The position numbers and the translations under genes are program-made. Shown here in pieces: positions 61,864-64,000 of a stretch of DNA of 64,000 nt. Within the stretch, counting starts at the first letter, position 1, and every line of letters begins with the position of its first letter. Source of the stretch: an uncultured Alphaproteobacteria bacterium (GTDB lineage Bacteria > Pseudomonadota > Alphaproteobacteria > HIMB59 > GCA-002718135). Location of the stretch: positions 1-64,000 of the forward strand of contig CACEMP010000002.1 in assembly GCA_902560675.1 (NCBI GenBank). Reading direction: 5' to 3'. The notes beneath the pieces are model-generated. The model had not been told where the DNA came from and searched no databases. It was given only the letters and a program-made list of their open reading frames with translations.

Positions 61864-62889
61864 TTATTTTTTAATTTTCTTTAGTTCTTTTTCAATTTTC
61901 TGAAAATACTCTTTAACTTTTTTTGCTTCTAATATTCCATTTTTGCTTAAAGCGTCTGTCAAGTTCATTAGTGTAGACTGCGTATTTAATTGTGAAGATA
62001 AGAAATTTGACAATTGCTTATCAAGATTTGAGGAATTAGAATTAATTTTGTTAAGTATTTCATTAAACTTATCTAAATTATTAGATATCTTTGTTTGATT
62101 TTCAGATGATTTTTTAAAAGCACTTAATAGGTTTTCTAAATTGTCATAGATTTTTTGAATTGCTTCACCTGTAGGTTTATCTTCAACTTTAGAAAAATCT
62201 GGAGAAGAATTACTATTAAGCATTTTTTCAAAATATTGACTAAATTTATTTTGAGCTTGTCCTAAGTTTAAATCAAGTAATCCTAATATTAAAGAACCAG
62301 CTAAACCTAACAAAGAACTGCTAAATGCAATACTCATTCCTTCAAGTGGGGCATTTAATCCATCTTTGAGCGAGTTAAAAAAACCTGCTACATTTGTATC
62401 GTCTATACCCAAACCACTAATCACATTACCTACAGAACCAATTGTTTTAAGAAGGCCCCAAAAAGTTCCTAAAAGACCTAAAAAAACTAATAAACCAACC
62501 AGGTAGCGTGAAGTCTCTCTTATACTTACTAAAGTCATATCTGAGTTTTCTATTAATCTATTTATTGATGAGCTTTTGAAAAAAAACTTTCCATCCAATT
62601 TCTTTAATTCAAGAGAAATATTTTTATCTTGCCCTCTTAAATTTGACAATGATTCTATAGAATTTGTAATATTAAAGTTAGAGTAAGATATATATTTGTA
62701 ATTTAAGTTAATCAGATGGAAAAAATTAAATACTATACCAATCACTAAAGCTAATAATATTATAATGTTGATAAAGATATTTGATAAAAAAGCATTTTGT
62801 AAAACTGGGTACAATAAAACAACAATAACAAAGACAGCAATCAAGAATATTGATGCTCTAACAATGTAGTTATTAAGGGATAGCGCCAT
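61864..62889 (-). CDS. MotA/TolQ/ExbB-like proton channel protein
   Basis: 341 residues. Two N-terminal hydrophobic segments (about 12-55), then a MotA/TolQ/ExbB core with YLVGLLVFLGLLGTFWGLLK and LEGMSIAFSSSLLGLAGSLIL, and a C-terminal helical, partly coiled-coil tail (about 250-341). It should form the ion-conducting stator ring around the helix of the MotB-like protein encoded 2 bp downstream. It is not flagellar by context: no flagellar gene is present. Long-tailed ZorA proteins look similar, but the remaining Zorya genes are absent. Confidence 0.85.
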   Translation of the reverse strand: MALSLNNYIVRASIFLIAVFVIVVLLYPVLQNAFLSNIFINIIILLALVIGIVFNFFHLINLNYKYISYSNFNITNSIESLSNLRGQDKNISLELKKLDGKFFFKSSSINRLIENSDMTLVSIRETSRYLVGLLVFLGLLGTFWGLLKTIGSVGNVISGLGIDDTNVAGFFNSLKDGLNAPLEGMSIAFSSSLLGLAGSLILGLLDLNLGQAQNKFSQYFEKMLNSNSSPDFSKVEDKPTGEAIQKIYDNLENLLSAFKKSSENQTKISNNLDKFNEILNKINSNSSNLDKQLSNFLSSQLNTQSTLMNLTDALSKNGILEAKKVKEYFQKIEKELKKIKK

Positions 62890-62939
62890 AAATAAAAGAT
62901 TATATCACCTGCCTTGGAAATTCAATAAATATAAATTGT

Positions 62940-64000
62940 TTAGTTGTAGATATAATTTCTAGTTAGAGGTAAACTGTTAATATTCTTTGCAATTTGTATT
63001 TGGAAAACTACGTTACCCATATTTACAAAGGAATATTTACTTGCAAGAAGATAAAACTCCCACATTCTATAAAACCGTTGATCAAACATTTTAATAATTT
63101 TATCTTTATTTTCGATAACATTTTGATACCAACGTGAAAGAGTATGGGCGTAATGTAGTCTTAATACTTCAACATCAGTAACATTTATATTAAGTCTTTG
63201 TGTTTCATTCATAATTTCAGATAGAGATGGAATGTAGCCACCTGGAAAAATATATTTTCGTATCCAAGGACTAGTAGCAGTTGGTATGCCCCTTTGACCA
63301 ATTGTATGCAAAAGAAAAACTCCATTCTCTTTTAATATATCATTTGCTTTACTGAGATATGTTTTAAAATATTTTACTCCAACATGTTCAAACATTCCAA
63401 CAGACACTATTCGATCATATTTTTCTGTTTCATTTCTATAATCTTGTAATGCAAAAGTGACTTTATCACTTAAGCCTTCTTTTTGTGCTCTTTCTGAAGC
63501 TGTTTTAAATTGATTTTCAGAAAGTGTAATCCCCTTGACTCTAGCTCCTGTAGATTTTGCAATTTCTATTGCCATACCACCCCAGCCACATCCAATATCA
63601 AGAACATTCATATTTTTATCAATTTGAAGTTTACTTATTATATGTTGCTTTTTATCTTTCTGTGCTTGTTCCAAGCCAATGTTAGGATTATGAAAATAAG
63701 CACAAGAATACTGCATATCTTTGTCTAAAAAAAGCTTATATAAATCTTCATTGATATCATAATGATGTGCAACATTTTTTTTTGAATTAACAAGCTGATT
63801 AATTTGCTGAAGAGGCATAAAAATGGAAGAAATATATTCGTAAAATTTATAAAATTTATTATTTGAAATAAAATCATCATAACAATTAGTTATTAAATTG
63901 ATAAATTCTTCTATTGTTCCTTTTTCAACCACTAACTCCTCATTCATATAAGCTTCCCCTATATGAAGATTTGGGTTTAAGAATAGTTTCCTCTCAATAG
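62940..64000 (-). CDS. cfa: cyclopropane-fatty-acyl-phospholipid synthase-type methyltransferase, 5'-truncated by the window edge
   Basis: About 352 residues are visible; the frame continues beyond 64000, and the text before the internal Met (LFLNPNLHIGEAYMNEEL) matches the GEAYMDG region of the family, so the Met at 63947 is not the start. SAM-binding motif VLDIGCGWGGMAIEIA, then GITLSENQF, VSVGMFEHVG, and C-terminal YIFPGGYIPSLSE and WEFYLLAS. CFA synthases methylenate unsaturated membrane lipids using S-adenosylmethionine. Related enzymes add methyl groups or act on mycolates. 50-bp gap to the MotA-like gene downstream. Confidence 0.9.
   Translation of the reverse strand, partial: IERKLFLNPNLHIGEAYMNEELVVEKGTIEEFINLITNCYDDFISNNKFYKFYEYISSIFMPLQQINQLVNSKKNVAHHYDINEDLYKLFLDKDMQYSCAYFHNPNIGLEQAQKDKKQHIISKLQIDKNMNVLDIGCGWGGMAIEIAKSTGARVKGITLSENQFKTASERAQKEGLSDKVTFALQDYRNETEKYDRIVSVGMFEHVGVKYFKTYLSKANDILKENGVFLLHTIGQRGIPTATSPWIRKYIFPGGYIPSLSEIMNETQRLNINVTDVEVLRLHYAHTLSRWYQNVIENKDKIIKMFDQRFYRMWEFYLLASKYSFVNMGNVVFQIQIAKNINSLPLTRNYIYN

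Noticed and set aside
60095-62889. ZorA/ZorB pair of a Zorya anti-phage system
   Set aside because: The MotA-like plus OmpA/MotB-like layout is similar, but no ZorC, ZorD or ZorE gene is next to it and the proteins match a housekeeping-like alphaproteobacterial family; no other defence gene is present.
1-64000. CRISPR arrays, insertion sequences, prophage or genomic-island borders
   Set aside because: No repeat-spacer pattern, transposase, integrase or phage gene is seen, and base composition and gene density are even throughout.

Overview
The window is a dense, strongly AT-rich stretch of a streamlined alphaproteobacterial chromosome, most like free-living marine lineages of the SAR11/HIMB59 kind (assignment inferred; no rRNA is present). 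Alphaproteobacterial markers are the C4-type 5-aminolevulinate synthase, a class I lysyl-tRNA synthetase, COQ9, DUF1244 beside pyruvate kinase, a TIGR01459 HAD protein, DUF6134, and the order aroB / CorC-like / bolA / J-domain protein / cobS / cobT. I found no tRNA, rRNA, CRISPR array, insertion sequence, phage gene or origin. The largest stretch without a gene is 141 bp (51019-51159).

Layout. 1-5717: end of aroB, a CorC-like membrane protein, bolA, then J-domain protein-cobS-cobT. 5718-13288 (minus): ferredoxin reductase, adrenodoxin-type ferredoxin, a MarR regulator with a palindromic operator, lysK, pyrD, a HAD hydrolase, rpmB, a queuosine-precursor transporter and tgt. 13342-16554: heme A synthase, two short-chain dehydrogenases and a secreted DUF6134 protein. 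16551-25293: phosphofructokinase, DUF465, COQ9, peptide deformylase, S21, the three-gene proton-translocating transhydrogenase, an AarF/UbiB-like protein and an M3 peptidase. 25349-30933: acyl-CoA ligase, DUF1244, pyruvate kinase, aspartate aminotransferase, TauE/SafE permease.

30999-40684 (plus) is a catabolic operon: two proteins resembling the halves of the lysine-saccharopine enzyme, uvrB, 3-hydroxyisobutyryl-CoA hydrolase, a dimethylglycine/sarcosine dehydrogenase, an AsmA-like protein and an AEC transporter split by a frameshift in an A8 run. 40677-45779 holds TPR, TIGR03643, GST, LysE, YajQ, RmuC, YqaA and M24 peptidase genes. 45780-51018 is a peptide-type ABC importer with a perfect stem-loop between the binding protein and the first permease. 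51160-58477 contains nth and a heme cluster (hemJ, hemF, hemH, hemE, a hemC-hemD-like fusion, cytochrome b561, hemA); hemB is not here. 58474-64000 has a DMT exporter, a previously overlooked 53-residue lipoprotein ORF, an exported pentapeptide-repeat protein, a MotA/MotB-like envelope pair and a cyclopropane-fatty-acid synthase running off the right edge.

Two genome-wide habits stand out. All 12 convergent gene junctions lie between an 8-bp overlap and exact abutment, leaving no intergenic room for a terminator. Several divergent genes have a -10-like hexamer exactly 6 nt before the start codon, suggesting leaderless mRNAs. Together the genes describe an aerobic heterotroph living on peptides, amino acids, methylated amines and fatty acids, with salvage of queuosine precursor and its own heme and ubiquinone synthesis.
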